Shown: positions 6,652 through 6,964 of the stretch, in pieces
Layout of the letters: each line of letters starts with the position of its first letter
Position numbering within the stretch: the first letter of the stretch is position 1
Source of the DNA: an uncultured Lachnospiraceae bacterium
GTDB lineage: Bacteria; Bacillota_A; Clostridia; Lachnospirales; Lachnospiraceae
DNA: 6,964 nt
Reading direction: 5' to 3'
Assembly: GCA_902796775.1 (NCBI GenBank)
Contig: CADBQK010000374.1
Coordinates: 1 to 6,964, forward strand
Position numbers and translations under genes: made by a program
The notes under the pieces: model-generated
The model's database searches: none
What the model saw: only the letters and a program-made list of their open reading frames with translations
Told to the model about the DNA's origin: nothing

Positions 6652-6964
6652 TTAAAGCTGTGTGCCGCACTCGGCGCAGAATTTCGCATCTTCGCCGACG
6701 ACGCATCCACAAACCGGACATCTTTTTTCTGCCGGCGCAGCAGGCGCCGGGGCTGTCGCGACCCCTTCAAGATTTGTGCCGCACTCGGCGCAGAATTTTA
6801 TGCCTTCTTCAACCGGCGCGCCGCATACGGGACATACGGGCGTCTCGGCAGGCGGAAGTTCCGGCGCCGGATCGATCTGCTGATACTTTTCGAGCGCTTC
6901 TGAAATCTTGTCAAACAAAGGCAACAGCTGCGGAAGCGGATCTTCGAATGCCCCTTCATAGTAC
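6652..6964 (-). CDS. Double zinc-ribbon protein, C-terminal part (5' end outside window)
   Basis: The frame is open from the window edge to a TAA at 6654-6652, showing 103 residues. The in-frame TTG at 6924 lacks a clear ribosome binding site, and the coding sequence continues upstream of it without a stop (YYEGAFEDPLPQL), so this is very probably the tail of a longer protein. It starts with an amphipathic helical stretch (LFDKISEALEKYQQ) and a Pro/Glu linker, then has two zinc ribbons with CxxC pairs at visible residues 44/47 and 58/61, and 82/85 and 96/99, joined by an Ala/Pro-rich hinge. The second ribbon has an extra Cys right after its first pair (CPVCGC). C-terminal double ribbons of this type occur on SPFH-like and other Firmicute proteins, so the missing domain cannot be named from here. 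It ends 58 nt before the zinc-ribbon TM gene and is probably in the same operon. Confidence 0.8.
   Translation of the reverse strand, partial: YYEGAFEDPLPQLLPLFDKISEALEKYQQIDPAPELPPAETPVCPVCGAPVEEGIKFCAECGTNLEGVATAPAPAAPAEKRCPVCGCVVGEDAKFCAECGTQL
6661..6798. repeat. 24-bp exact direct repeat encoding the second zinc-ribbon knuckle
   Basis: The same 24 bases occur at 6661-6684 and 6775-6798, offset by 114 bp (38 codons), and encode KFCAECGT in both ribbons. The identical codons suggest a fairly recent internal duplication or conversion of the ribbon. Confidence 0.8.

Noticed and set aside
6594..6770. N-terminal extension of the zinc-ribbon TM protein by 59 residues from a TTG.
   Set aside because: It lies mostly inside the preceding double zinc-ribbon gene in another frame. 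The ATG at 6593 starts exactly at the ribbon and has a ribosome binding site.
6415..6903. Plus-strand open frame of about 162 codons over the zinc-ribbon genes.
   Set aside because: It is antisense to conserved CxxC coding regions and rich in Ala/Arg/Pro from reversed zinc-ribbon codons, with no motif of its own.

Overview
The window looks like chromosomal DNA of a low-to-mid-GC Firmicute, most likely a gut-type clostridium (Lachnospiraceae or a relative). This is inferred from strong AGGAGG-type ribosome binding sites, Lys-rich signal peptides, a WG-repeat lipoprotein, zinc-ribbon plus transmembrane (TM) proteins with acidic ectodomains, and short intergenic gaps. No rRNA, tRNA, CRISPR array, insertion sequence or phage gene is visible. 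Every credible gene is on the minus strand, so transcription runs from high to low coordinates.

Layout in transcription order. (1) 6964-6652: the 3' end of a gene encoding a double zinc-ribbon tail; its reading frame is open to the window edge. (2) 6593-5457: a 378-residue protein with a cytoplasmic zinc ribbon, one TM helix, an external two-repeat TPR module and an unassigned C-terminal domain. (3) 5447-3780: a 555-residue TM-TPR protein with a long ectodomain holding Asp/Asn-rich, calcium-loop-like motifs and a C-terminal domain distantly like that of gene 2. (4) 3766-2108: a 552-residue paralogue of gene 3 with the same first ~365 residues in outline but a different C-terminus. A strong intrinsic terminator at 2081-2042 ends this run. 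(5) 1934-237: a WG-repeat lipoprotein with its own promoter. (6) 130-1: the first 43 codons of a secreted protein, again behind its own promoter.

Genes 2-4, probably with gene 1, look like one operon. The gaps are 58, 9 and 13 nt, and at the two short junctions the upstream TAG stop touches or lies inside the next gene's Shine-Dalgarno sequence. The three full genes carry the same TM-TPR unit ('SAY.xKLKxAEQYVAEG') fused to different distal domains, which points to tandem duplication followed by C-terminal replacement. The inferred picture is a set of single-pass membrane proteins with TPR modules just outside the membrane and variable outer domains, possibly forming a cell-envelope complex. 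No enzymatic function can be assigned.

The most distinctive non-coding signal is that the lipoprotein gene and the secreted-protein gene have closely matching promoter regions: 20 of 29 positions identical across -35/-10 and the spacer, with the same ACAC-N13-GTGT half-sites, and similarity continuing into the early leader. The two genes are probably co-regulated, independently of the TM-TPR operon.
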